Of a stretch of 11,948 nucleotides of DNA, positions 1 to 7,053 are shown in pieces; position 1 is the stretch's first letter, and each line of letters starts with the position of its first letter. The position numbers and the translations under genes are program-made. Below the pieces are notes generated by a model. It did no database searches and had not been told where the DNA came from. It saw only the letters and a program-made list of their open reading frames with translations. The stretch is from a bacterium (lineage in GTDB: Bacteria; Krumholzibacteriota; Krumholzibacteriia; Krumholzibacteriales; WJIX01). The stretch is from NCBI GenBank assembly GCA_021160845.1, contig JAGHBT010000150.1, positions 1 to 11,948 of the forward strand, read 5' to 3'.

Positions 1-2
1 AG

Positions 3-557
3 GTTGTACTTTCGACGCTGTATAATAAGGCAATAAAAGGAGAAGTTCAGGTAACCCAGGCAGATGTGGATAATTACTATAATGAGAATAAAGACGAAAT
101 TGTAACAAATGAAACGAGAGAATATACAGTTGTGTTGAACTCCGATCTGGAAATAATTAAGAAAGTCAAGGATCTCGCGGAAAAGGGCGAAAATTTCGGA
201 AAATTGGTCTCGAATTTTTCAGAAGGACCTAGCAATGGAAAAGACAACGGAATAGTTAAAATGCATGTTAAGAATAAGGATTCGGAATTTGACAGGGTTG
301 CTTTCGACCTTTCTGAAAAGGGCGCGATATCAGAACCCTTTAAGACTGACAGAGGTTGGGCTGTTTTGAAGATAGACGGTATTGTCAAAAGAGAGAAGGT
401 GTCTAAGGATAAGGCGGAAATGGCAATAAGACAAGCGCTGGATCAAAAAAAGACTGACGAGCTGTTTAACTCGAAAGTTGCCGAGTGGCGTAAAAACTAT
501 TCGGTAGAAGTCTACGATGAAAACCTTGACAAAGCCAAACTTACTAGAACGAAGTAA
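3..557 (+). CDS. Parvulin-type peptidyl-prolyl isomerase family protein, C-terminal part (5' end outside window)
   Basis: The frame is open from the first complete codon at 3, so the gene starts upstream; the GTG at 66 lies inside the protein. The visible 184 residues begin with a helix-like segment ending VTQADVDNYYNENK, typical of the linker just before a PpiC domain. A PpiC/rotamase-like domain follows (about 130-400), with the family pattern FGKLVSNFSEGPS and a closing GWAVLKI. A charged helical tail ends with the TAA at 555. Both histidines expected in an active parvulin are missing: the His of the HIL motif is Leu (codon at 135) and the His of GYHIVK is Ala (codon at 360). It is therefore more likely a chaperone or scaffold than an isomerase. 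A periplasmic location is inferred from its neighbours. Only 10 bases separate it from the next gene, which suggests co-transcription. Family call is good; exact role unknown. Confidence 0.8.
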   Translation, partial: VVLSTLYNKAIKGEVQVTQADVDNYYNENKDEIVTNETREYTVVLNSDLEIIKKVKDLAEKGENFGKLVSNFSEGPSNGKDNGIVKMHVKNKDSEFDRVAFDLSEKGAISEPFKTDRGWAVLKIDGIVKREKVSKDKAEMAIRQALDQKKTDELFNSKVAEWRKNYSVEVYDENLDKAKLTRTK

Positions 558-567
558 GGGATAGGAC

Positions 568-1461
568 GTGAACAGTCGCGAGAGATCAAGTTTCAGGAAG
601 ACGGCAATTATTATAATTGTGGTTTTGCTCTGTTTCGCCTGTGGAAAGAAGGAAGAACCCAAGGTTGCCCAGCCCAATCCGGGGGATATTGTCAGGGTGG
701 GAGAGACAATTTTCACAAAAGAGGGGCTTGAGAACCTTTTGCCGCGGGGTCAGTACACGTTATACGCGAAAGAAGATAAAAGGACTTATATTAATAGATG
801 GGTGGATATTGAGCTTCTTTATCAGGAAGCCCTGAGAAGAGGACTCAAGGATGACCCGCGCATAAAAGTGCGTATAAAAACCCTTGAAAAAGAATTCCTT
901 GCCGACCATCTCCTTTTTCTGGAAATGAGGGAAAGAATACAGATTGATGAGCAAGAAATTAAAGATTATTTTGAAGAACATCGAAGAGAGTATGAACGGG
1001 AATACAGGGTGAGGCATATTCTTTTAGGCACGAGAGAAGAGGCCGAAAAGGTGGAAAGACTTCTGAAAAGTAATAGTTTTTCATATATCGCGAACAAGTA
1101 TTCCGTTGATCCCGCGGCGAAAAGAGGGGGAGATCTCGGATATCTTACAAAGGAAAACATGATTCCCGAGTTTGAATCCGTCGTGTTTGCTATGAAGCCT
1201 GGCGAAGTAAGTGGTATAGTTAAATCGGATTTTGGGTATCATATTGTTAAACTTATAGGAAGCCGAAAAACATTAGGCACTGTTCATCTCGATGATGTCA
1301 GGGAACCGATAATGAATCTCCTCATTGTAAAAAAACGAAAAAAGGCTTACGAGACATTTATCAAATCTCTCAGCGAGACGATAGGCGTAGAGTACTACGA
1401 TAAAAGCTATATACGGAGTGATTCAACAGAATCGTCTTCTCGTCTGTCTGGTGAGGAATAA
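568..1461 (+). CDS. PpiC-type peptidyl-prolyl isomerase, probable lipoprotein
   Basis: A 297-residue exported protein. It opens with basic residues, a hydrophobic stretch (13-24) and a cysteine at 25 followed by GKKEE. This looks like a lipoprotein signal, although the -3 residue is Cys, so the lipobox is not classic. Residues about 45-140 form the helical N-terminal region of SurA/PrsA-like chaperones. Residues about 145-235 form one PpiC (parvulin) domain: RHILLG with His150, then GGDLGYL, then FGYHIVKL with His225. Both catalytic-site histidines are present, so of the parvulin domains here it is the best candidate for an active isomerase. The likely role is folding of proteins crossing or entering the periplasm, as for PrsA or PpiD. 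The GTG start is preceded by a purine-rich AGGGATAGG and is the only start that keeps the whole signal sequence. It sits 10 bases after the previous gene. Confidence 0.88.
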   Translation: MNSRERSSFRKTAIIIIVVLLCFACGKKEEPKVAQPNPGDIVRVGETIFTKEGLENLLPRGQYTLYAKEDKRTYINRWVDIELLYQEALRRGLKDDPRIKVRIKTLEKEFLADHLLFLEMRERIQIDEQEIKDYFEEHRREYEREYRVRHILLGTREEAEKVERLLKSNSFSYIANKYSVDPAAKRGGDLGYLTKENMIPEFESVVFAMKPGEVSGIVKSDFGYHIVKLIGSRKTLGTVHLDDVREPIMNLLIVKKRKKAYETFIKSLSETIGVEYYDKSYIRSDSTESSSRLSGEE

Positions 1462-1506
1462 TTAATAACTTACAAAATTTGGAATTAGTCCGGGGATGGT
1501 GAGACG

Positions 1507-2856
1507 TTGAATAGTAGGATTGGATTTAAGAAAGCAGTCGTACTGGTATTGATAGTAATGGCGGCCGGAGCTGCCAACAGAAACGCGCGCGGCGCTGAAA
1601 GAGGGCGGGGTGAGGGTGGAAGGGTAATAGACAGAGTGATAGCCGTTGTGGAAGATAAGGCGTTACTTCAAAGCGAATTTGAGATTGAGTATAAACGGTT
1701 GCTACTTCAGATAGGTGATACGGAAAATATCACGATAGCCAAAAGGAAGGAAATTCGGGAGGAAGTTCTCGATGGGCTTGTAGCTGATTTGCTTATGGCC
1801 GTTCATGCTGAGAGGGTAGGGATAGAAATCACACAGGAGAGTATCGATGACCAGGTGCAGGAGGGGATAGAAAGAAACAGAAAAGAGATAGGGGGGGAGG
1901 AGGCCTTTAATGAGGAATTAAAGAAGAATGGGATAACTATTCAACAGCTTAGAAGGCAATGGCATGAGAAACTACAAGCAAGACAATTGATTCAGAAACT
2001 TATGTATAAGGAAGTTATGGGACAGGTAGATATTACCGAAAAGGAATTAAAAGAGTATTACAGAAAAAATATTGCTGAGCTTCCCTTAAGGCCCGCGACG
2101 GTAACATTGGCCCAGATAGTGATTTTGCCCATTGCCTCGGGGAAAAGCAAAGAGAAGGCGCTAGGGAAGATCAGGATGATAGAAGAGAAAATACAAGAGG
2201 GAGAAGACTTTGCTGACCTGGCAAAGAAATATTCGGAAGGTCCCAGCGCGAAATATGGCGGAAACCTTGGATTTGTAAAATTGGAAGATTTGAACAACCC
2301 TGAATTTGAAAAAGCTGCCAGCAAACTGAAAGTCGGGGAAATAAGCCCTCCGGTGCTAACTGATTTTGGCTATCATTTAATTAAACTCGATGAAATAGAT
2401 GGAGAGAATATGCACATGAGGCATATACTTGTTAAACTCAAAGAAGGAACGGACGAGATAGAAGAAGCCTACAATAAAGCAAAGCAAATTAGAAAAAGGA
2501 TATTGGATGGAGAGGATTTCGGGAAACTGGCTTCACAATATTCCGCTGATGAAAAATCAGGTAGCAATAAAGGATTAGTTGGAGAAATAGCTATCCGGGA
2601 CCTGCCGGAGTTTTTCAGAAATGCCATAAAAGATGTCGAGCCGGGAGGAGTGGCTCCCGTGGTTAAAGATAGTAAGGGGTTTAGAATTATAAAACTTCTT
2701 GGCAGTACACAACAGAGAGTTTACAGCTTTAAGGAAGCTCAAGAGGATTTAAAAAAATTGCTTCGCCAGGAGAGATTGCAAAAAAATTACGCTGATTATG
2801 TAGAAACACTCAAGGGTAAGTATTACGTTGATATTAAGGAAGATGTTGTGCAGTGA
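1507..2856 (+). CDS. surA: SurA-like periplasmic chaperone with two parvulin domains
   Basis: A 449-residue protein with the SurA architecture. There is a signal peptide (about 1-30, hydrophobic core 10-22, possible cleavage after RGA at 28-30). A SurA N-terminal chaperone region follows (about 38-190, opening with VIDRVIAVVEDKALLQSEFE), then two PpiC domains (about 196-297 and 302-400) and a C-terminal helix. SurA escorts outer-membrane proteins through the periplasm, so its presence argues for a diderm cell. Catalytic residues are split: domain 1 has GYH290 but Gln203 where the first His is expected; domain 2 has RHIL with His306 but Arg393 in GFRIIKL. Isomerase activity may therefore be weak. 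The TTG start lies close behind GGTGAG, and the next in-frame ATG (1558) would remove most of the signal peptide. The stop overlaps the next gene's GTG by four bases, implying translational coupling. Confidence 0.9.
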   Translation: MNSRIGFKKAVVLVLIVMAAGAANRNARGAERGRGEGGRVIDRVIAVVEDKALLQSEFEIEYKRLLLQIGDTENITIAKRKEIREEVLDGLVADLLMAVHAERVGIEITQESIDDQVQEGIERNRKEIGGEEAFNEELKKNGITIQQLRRQWHEKLQARQLIQKLMYKEVMGQVDITEKELKEYYRKNIAELPLRPATVTLAQIVILPIASGKSKEKALGKIRMIEEKIQEGEDFADLAKKYSEGPSAKYGGNLGFVKLEDLNNPEFEKAASKLKVGEISPPVLTDFGYHLIKLDEIDGENMHMRHILVKLKEGTDEIEEAYNKAKQIRKRILDGEDFGKLASQYSADEKSGSNKGLVGEIAIRDLPEFFRNAIKDVEPGGVAPVVKDSKGFRIIKLLGSTQQRVYSFKEAQEDLKKLLRQERLQKNYADYVETLKGKYYVDIKEDVVQ

Positions 2857-3137
2857 GGCTCGATCTTTTATTAAAATGTCTGTGTTTGGCAAAAACGAGA
2901 AGCGAGGCTGCTAAGGGGATAAATAATGGGAAGGTAAGGGTGGGTGGAAAAACCGTCAAACCTTCCAAAGAAATAAAGAATAAGGATATTTTACAGATAA
3001 GATATCCGGAAAAGGAAATAGTAATTGAAATAATCGAAGTACCGGACAAGCAGGTTCCCCGGAACAAAAGAGAACAATTCTACAGAATTATCAAAGAAAG
3101 AGATTTGAATAGAGAGGGAGGAAAGGATATTGGATGA
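2853..3137 (+). CDS. S4-domain RNA-binding protein (Hsp15/RqcP-like)
   Basis: A 94-residue basic protein that is almost entirely an S4 RNA-binding domain: MRLDLLLKCL at the start, TRSEAAKGINNGKVRVGGK in the middle, then KPSKEIKNKDILQI, followed by a Lys/Arg-rich tail. Size and pattern match the Hsp15 (HslR) / RqcP (YabO) group. Known members bind 50S subunits carrying stalled peptidyl-tRNA in ribosome rescue or quality control. I cannot decide between the two subgroups from sequence alone, so no symbol is given. The GTG start overlaps the surA stop in GTGA, with AAGGAAG about 10 bases upstream. Its end overlaps the pdxA start by eight bases. Placement between surA and pdxA gives no functional clue beyond shared expression. 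Confidence 0.85.
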   Translation: MRLDLLLKCLCLAKTRSEAAKGINNGKVRVGGKTVKPSKEIKNKDILQIRYPEKEIVIEIIEVPDKQVPRNKREQFYRIIKERDLNREGGKDIG

Positions 3138-4137
3138 GAGTGTAAGCATTGCTCTTACGATAGGTGACCCTGCCGGGATAGGACCGGAAATTGCCGCGGA
3201 TTTGATGAATAGAGGAAGGTTAAACGGTCTCAATCTATATCTTATTGGGTCAGCGGAGGAGTTGGTTAAAAATCTGTCGCGGGATGTAGCGGAGAAAATC
3301 AATGTAGTGTCCGATTGGAATCATATTGCTGAAAGAAGGGGCGATCTTCCGCTTGTAATAGATACATCTTCAGGAATTGTACTGCCGCAGGGAAAGCCGA
3401 GCGAAGAAAGCGGAAAGATTTCGGGGAAAGCCATTGAAATAGCGATTTTAATGGCGCTGTCCGGAAAGGTTGAGGGTATTGTGACGGGGCCCATCTCGAA
3501 AGAGGCCTTGGCCTTGGCGGGGTATTCGTATGTAGGACATACCGATATGTTTGCAGACAAATTTGATTCACCCGATTGTCAGATGATGATGGTTAACGGA
3601 ACCTCGCGGATCGTAATTATGACTCGGGATATTCCTTTGAAAGAGGCGCCGGGCGCTGTAACGGCACAAAGGATAAATAAATGTGTAAAAATAACCAACG
3701 ACGCGCTCAAAAAACTTTGGGGAATTCAGACGCCGAAAATAGTTGTAGCCGCTTTAAATCCTCATGCCGGAGATGGAGGAGTTACCGGATCGGAAGAAGT
3801 GGATATTATAATTCCAGCGATTGAAGAGCTGCTTGCGAGCGGGCTGGACGTGACAGGGCCGGTTCCCTCCGATACACTTTTTTGTGACAGAGAAAACAAG
3901 CCATATGACGCCTATATCGCTCTATATCACGATCAGGGGATGATTCCTTTTAAGAGTATGGGTTTTACTAACGGAGTGAATATGACTATTGGGTTGCCGG
4001 TTGTTAGAACATCCGTATGTCATGGGACGGCGTATGAAATTGCGGGAAGAGGGATAGCGGATTCCGGCAGTCTCGACGCGGCGGTTTCTCTGGCTGTCCA
4101 GTGTTGTACAAAGAAACGAAGAAATGTTGGTGTATGA
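3130..4137 (+). CDS. pdxA: 4-hydroxythreonine-4-phosphate dehydrogenase PdxA (or PdxA-like dehydrogenase)
   Basis: At 335 residues it is full length for PdxA, which oxidises 4-hydroxythreonine-4-phosphate (NAD-dependent, metal-dependent) in the DXP-dependent route to pyridoxal phosphate. Visible motifs are GDPAGIGPE (12-20), VTGPISKEAL (118-127), GHTD with His137, LNPHAGDGG with metal-ligand His212, DTLF (248-251), YHDQGMIPFK with metal-ligand His267 and Lys275, Asn284, RTSVCHGTA with Arg293, and IAGRGIADSGS. The third metal ligand of E. coli PdxA (His166 in THLPL) appears as Asp167 in RDIPL. Otherwise the active site looks intact. A PdxA2-type sugar-acid phosphate dehydrogenase is an alternative. 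The TTG start follows a strong GGAGGAAAGG site. The gene overlaps the S4 gene by 8 bases and ftsE by 14 bases (4 codons). Confidence 0.92.
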   Translation: MDESVSIALTIGDPAGIGPEIAADLMNRGRLNGLNLYLIGSAEELVKNLSRDVAEKINVVSDWNHIAERRGDLPLVIDTSSGIVLPQGKPSEESGKISGKAIEIAILMALSGKVEGIVTGPISKEALALAGYSYVGHTDMFADKFDSPDCQMMMVNGTSRIVIMTRDIPLKEAPGAVTAQRINKCVKITNDALKKLWGIQTPKIVVAALNPHAGDGGVTGSEEVDIIIPAIEELLASGLDVTGPVPSDTLFCDRENKPYDAYIALYHDQGMIPFKSMGFTNGVNMTIGLPVVRTSVCHGTAYEIAGRGIADSGSLDAAVSLAVQCCTKKRRNVGV

Positions 4138-4936
4138 AATTATGCAGGGAGAAAAGAGAATTATTGCGGGTGTTTACCACCTTTCAAAAAAATTAGGAAG
4201 GCATTTCGCGCTGCAAGATATCAGCATCCAGTTAGCAAATGGAGAGTTTGCTTTTCTCGTTGGTCCGAGCGGGGCGGGAAAAAGCACCCTGCTTAGGATG
4301 ATGTATATGGATGATATCCCCGATTCCGGGCAGGTAATTATGGGATCGTATGTTTCAACCAGGATAAAAAGAAGTACTATCCCACAGCTAAGAAGGAAAA
4401 TTGGTATCGTTTTTCAAAATTTTCGTCTGCTTGAAGACAGGACTGTTTTTGAGAATGTAGCTCTTGCTATGAAAGTTGCCGGAACGGGACTCACGGAAAT
4501 TAAATCCGAAATGGCGGACATTCTCACCAGGGTGGGACTGTATCACAAACGGTACGAGTTTCCAGGGTCGCTTTCGGGGGGCGAGCAGCAAAGGGTAGCT
4601 ATAGCGAGGGCAGTCGCTAACAAACCGGCCATTCTGCTGGCGGATGAACCGACAGGCAACCTTGATCCGATAGTAACAAGGGAAATACTGGAATTGTTGT
4701 TTAGAATAAATTCCAGCGGTACTGCAGTATTGATGGCTACTCATGATGTGGAACTTGTAAGGAGTTTTGGTCAGAGGATAATCTATTTGCAGGATGGCAA
4801 AATTATCAAGGATAAGGAAATGCTTTTCAGGGGGAACCTGCGGGACAGTATTTCTGATTCCCAAGTTGATCATCGTGCCAGGAAGTTCACGGATCATAGA
4901 ATAGGAGAGGACGGGAACGGGACAAGAAGAGGATAA
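4124..4936 (+). CDS. ftsE: Cell-division ABC ATPase FtsE
   Basis: A 270-residue ABC ATPase. Walker A is GPSGAGKST (47-55), Q-loop Gln98 in VFQNFRLL, signature LSGGEQQR (150-157), Walker B ILLADEP (170-176) followed by TGNLDP, and the H-loop is His207 in ATHD. The RLLEDRTVFENVALAM stretch and the adjacent ftsX identify it as FtsE, the cytoplasmic ATPase of FtsEX, which drives septal wall hydrolysis in division. It is about 40 residues longer than usual FtsE (about 220-230 aa): the C-terminus from about 228 is charged and low in hydrophobics. The start is uncertain. ATG 4124 overlaps pdxA; ATG 4142, just after the pdxA stop, would remove six residues. Neither has a strong Shine-Dalgarno. Its stop codon lies in the loop of a hairpin (4924-4951). 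Confidence 0.93.
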   Translation: MLVYEIMQGEKRIIAGVYHLSKKLGRHFALQDISIQLANGEFAFLVGPSGAGKSTLLRMMYMDDIPDSGQVIMGSYVSTRIKRSTIPQLRRKIGIVFQNFRLLEDRTVFENVALAMKVAGTGLTEIKSEMADILTRVGLYHKRYEFPGSLSGGEQQRVAIARAVANKPAILLADEPTGNLDPIVTREILELLFRINSSGTAVLMATHDVELVRSFGQRIIYLQDGKIIKDKEMLFRGNLRDSISDSQVDHRARKFTDHRIGEDGNGTRRG

Positions 4937-4951
4937 CCAATGTCTCTTCTT
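4924..4951 (+). promoter_or_regulatory. Perfect 8-bp hairpin over the ftsE stop codon
   Basis: AAGAAGAG (4924-4931) is the exact reverse complement of CTCTTCTT (4944-4951), with a 12-base loop holding the ftsE TAA. A G-U pair could extend the stem by one. No real U-tract follows and the stem is only moderately GC, so it is not a good rho-independent terminator. In mRNA it would cover a purine-rich AGAGGA that is otherwise a good ribosome-binding site for an ATG at 4940. A role in setting the FtsE:FtsX ratio is speculation. Confidence 0.4.
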
Positions 4952-4954
4952 TAA
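4940..4954 (+). other. Possible four-codon minigene (MSLL) between ftsE and ftsX
   Basis: ATG at 4940 is followed by three codons and TAA, encoding Met-Ser-Leu-Leu. It is preceded at six bases by AGAGGA, a better Shine-Dalgarno than ftsX itself has. It is out of frame with ftsX and ends 17 bases before the ftsX start. It may be chance, or a site for re-initiation that passes ribosomes from ftsE to ftsX. Confidence 0.2.
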
Positions 4955-4971
4955 GTACCCGGGGCTAGAAA

Positions 4972-5844
4972 ATGTCGGGAATTAATGGGATAAAATATAT
5001 ACTCGGCGAATCAGCAAGAATGCTGAAATACAGAAAAATTTCAAATCTAATATCGGTAATTATAATGGGGTTTTCCCTGCTGGTGCTTGTCATTTTTATT
5101 TTGATTACCTTGAATGTTTCAATGGTGATTGAAAAGGGCATGGAAGAAATGTGTGTATATGTTTATCTTGAAGATGGGACGAGTAACAAAATCAATGAAG
5201 ATATCAGAACAAAACTTCTGGGGCTTGAGAATATTAAAAAGGTACTTTTTGTATCGAAAGAGGAAGCCCTGAAGAAGTTTGGTGAGCGGCTTGGAAAGAG
5301 CAGCGAAATTTTAGAGGAACTAAGCGTCAATCCCCTCCCCAATGCCTTCAGAATACATATGAAACCTGAGTGTACCACAAGCGTGTTTATGGAGAAGATA
5401 GCCCAGACGGCTATGGGTTGGGATGGTGTCGAAGATGTAAGATACGGAAAGAAGTGGGTTGAAAAGGGGGAGAAACTTGTTAAGGGTTTCTATATGATCG
5501 GGCTGGCATTAGGGTTGATAGTTTTGCTTTCAGTCATTTTTGTGATATCAAACACGGTCAGGTTGTCGATTTTATCAAGACGTGAATCGGTGGAAATCAT
5601 GAAATTAGTGGGAGCGACAAATGGGTACATCCAGGCGCCGTTTCTTATTGAGGGTGCGATTCAGGGTGTTGTGTCCTCGCTTGTCGCGATGGCGCTATTG
5701 TGGGCGGCGTGTTCATTTGTCGGAAGATATATGCCGGGACTTGTATTTTTTCGCTTCGAGGGGGTAGTGGGGTTTGTAGTTTTATGTGCTTTTTTGGGGT
5801 CTATGGGAAGTTTTATCGCGGTAAGGAAATTTCTCAAAAGGTAA
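4972..5844 (+). CDS. ftsX: Cell-division membrane protein FtsX
   Basis: A 290-residue FtsX with the family topology: a cytoplasmic N-terminus, TM1 (about 25-48), a large extracytoplasmic domain (about 52-170), and TM2 (about 172-194), TM3 (about 224-249) and TM4 (about 263-286). Family hallmarks are FVSKEEALKKF (93-103), NPLPNAF (120-126) and the RRESVEIMKLVGATNGYI segment after TM2, followed by PFLIEG. FtsX is the membrane half of FtsEX. It carries the ATPase signal outward to a coiled-coil partner such as EnvC, here encoded 11 bases downstream. The ATG has only a weak GGGG upstream, and the 35-base gap from ftsE holds the tail of a hairpin and a tiny ORF. Length is within the usual range. 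Confidence 0.95.
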   Translation: MSGINGIKYILGESARMLKYRKISNLISVIIMGFSLLVLVIFILITLNVSMVIEKGMEEMCVYVYLEDGTSNKINEDIRTKLLGLENIKKVLFVSKEEALKKFGERLGKSSEILEELSVNPLPNAFRIHMKPECTTSVFMEKIAQTAMGWDGVEDVRYGKKWVEKGEKLVKGFYMIGLALGLIVLLSVIFVISNTVRLSILSRRESVEIMKLVGATNGYIQAPFLIEGAIQGVVSSLVAMALLWAACSFVGRYMPGLVFFRFEGVVGFVVLCAFLGSMGSFIAVRKFLKR

Positions 5845-5855
5845 AATTTTTGCTT

Positions 5856-7043
5856 ATGATGAAAACGGGAAAATTTAAAATAGTAAGCCTTGTCTTATTG
5901 CTGGTTGTTGTGGTGGCGGGGGGCTTATCCGCGCAGGAACATAACCTAGGAAAACAAATTAAAGAGAAGGAAAAAGAACTCACGAAAATGAGAGAAGAAA
6001 TTATACGGCAGAGGAAAAATATAGAAGCGTTGAAAGCTAAAGAGAAAGATATTGGAAATTATCTGGTAAGATTGAAGAGAGAAAGAAGTTTGACGAAGAC
6101 ACTTCTCGAAGGGATAGAAGAAAAAGGGAATATGTTGGAGAAACAGGTGGGGATTTTAAAAGAGTCCCTGGGGCGAAATGAGGAGATTTATACTCAGAGA
6201 CTAAAAATTTTCTCGGGGCGGTTGAGGGAAATCTACAAAGAGGGGAACAGGTATTTCTGGCAGGAGTTTTTAAACGCGGAAGATTTCTCGGATCTTGTGC
6301 AGAGATATAAGTTTTTTGTAATGGTCTCCGAAAGAGACGCGCTATTGATAGATGATATTAAAATAAAAAGGGACGAAATATCACGGGAAGAAGATGAGCT
6401 AACGCGAATGTTGCATGAAGTCTTCGTGTCCGGGGAGGAAAAAAGGGTGGAACTTGCGCAACTGGGGAAAAATGAAGAGGAGAGAACCAGCGCGATGGCA
6501 CAACTAAAGAATAGGGAGAAAAGATATCAAAAGAAAATAGATAAATTGGCGTCAGCGCAAGAAAACCTTTTAAATATTATTATCGATCTGGAGGAAAGAC
6601 GGAAAAAGGCGATTAAGATGCGGGGAAGTTTCGGCGAGCCGGATTTTCCCCACCTTAAAGGGAAGATGCAGACACCTGTTAGCGGCAGCACCGTTCGGAG
6701 ATTTGGCAGGTCAAGGCACCCGCAATTTGGTACGGTGACATTTAATTCAGGAATAGACATAAGCGCGAGAGAAGGTTCTCCAATTCGTGGGGTCGCGCGG
6801 GGAAGGATTGAATACGCGGGAGAACTCTCGGGATATGGGAATTGTATAATCTTGAATCACGGTGATGGCTATTATACATTGTACGCGCGCACAGGCAGGA
6901 TATTGGTAAAACAGGGCGACCAGGTGGAAGAAGGAGATATTATAGCGGAGGTCTTAAGTTCCCTTGTTTCTAATGAAGGGATTTTCCATTTTGAAATAAG
7001 AAAATCGAAAAAAGCGCTTAATCCGGAAGAATGGATAAAATAA
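5856..7043 (+). CDS. envC: EnvC-like murein hydrolase activator (coiled coil plus degenerate LytM/M23 domain)
   Basis: A 395-residue secreted protein with a signal peptide (about 1-26, ending GLSA), a long charged coiled coil (about 30-250, with a central break near FWQEFLNAEDFSDLVQRYKF) and a LytM/M23 domain (about 270-395). Catalytic residues are mostly lost. The first zinc His is Asn297 in NSGID (Asp301 kept), the YAH histidine is Arg345, and the HxH pair is Ile376-Phe-His378. E. coli EnvC is similarly degenerate and activates amidases AmiA/AmiB under FtsEX control. Adjacency to ftsEX supports the same job here. The frame stays open upstream into ftsX, but a start there would bury the signal peptide. 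ATG 5856 or 5859 is favoured; TTG 5850 is also possible because AAAGGT lies about eight bases before it. Confidence 0.88.
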   Translation: MMKTGKFKIVSLVLLLVVVVAGGLSAQEHNLGKQIKEKEKELTKMREEIIRQRKNIEALKAKEKDIGNYLVRLKRERSLTKTLLEGIEEKGNMLEKQVGILKESLGRNEEIYTQRLKIFSGRLREIYKEGNRYFWQEFLNAEDFSDLVQRYKFFVMVSERDALLIDDIKIKRDEISREEDELTRMLHEVFVSGEEKRVELAQLGKNEEERTSAMAQLKNREKRYQKKIDKLASAQENLLNIIIDLEERRKKAIKMRGSFGEPDFPHLKGKMQTPVSGSTVRRFGRSRHPQFGTVTFNSGIDISAREGSPIRGVARGRIEYAGELSGYGNCIILNHGDGYYTLYARTGRILVKQGDQVEEGDIIAEVLSSLVSNEGIFHFEIRKSKKALNPEEWIK

Positions 7044-7047
7044 GGAG
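7042..7047 (+). promoter_or_regulatory. Strong Shine-Dalgarno that suggests an ATC start for holB
   Basis: AAGGAG, beginning in the envC stop codon, is a near-ideal ribosome-binding site. The next canonical in-frame holB start is ATG 7123, 75 bases away and preceded by pyrimidines. Six bases downstream, in the holB frame, is ATC at 7054, with ATA at 7060. The site therefore probably drives holB from a rare start codon. Confidence 0.55.
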
Positions 7048-7053
7048 AAGAAG

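Noticed and set aside
4388..4897. 169-codon open frame on the minus strand
   Set aside because: It is opposite ftsE, which carries all ABC ATPase motifs; the antisense product has no family pattern.
4924..4955. Rho-independent terminator after ftsE
   Set aside because: The stem is perfect but only eight base pairs with few G/C pairs, a 12-base loop and no run of T after it; ftsX follows at once and must be co-expressed.
4955..4967. CCCGGG palindrome before ftsX
   Set aside because: A six-base palindrome alone is expected by chance and has no partner repeat in the window.
5700..5855. Upstream extension of envC into ftsX
   Set aside because: It would put about 50 residues before a clear signal peptide and overlap the last TM region of ftsX by about 145 bases.
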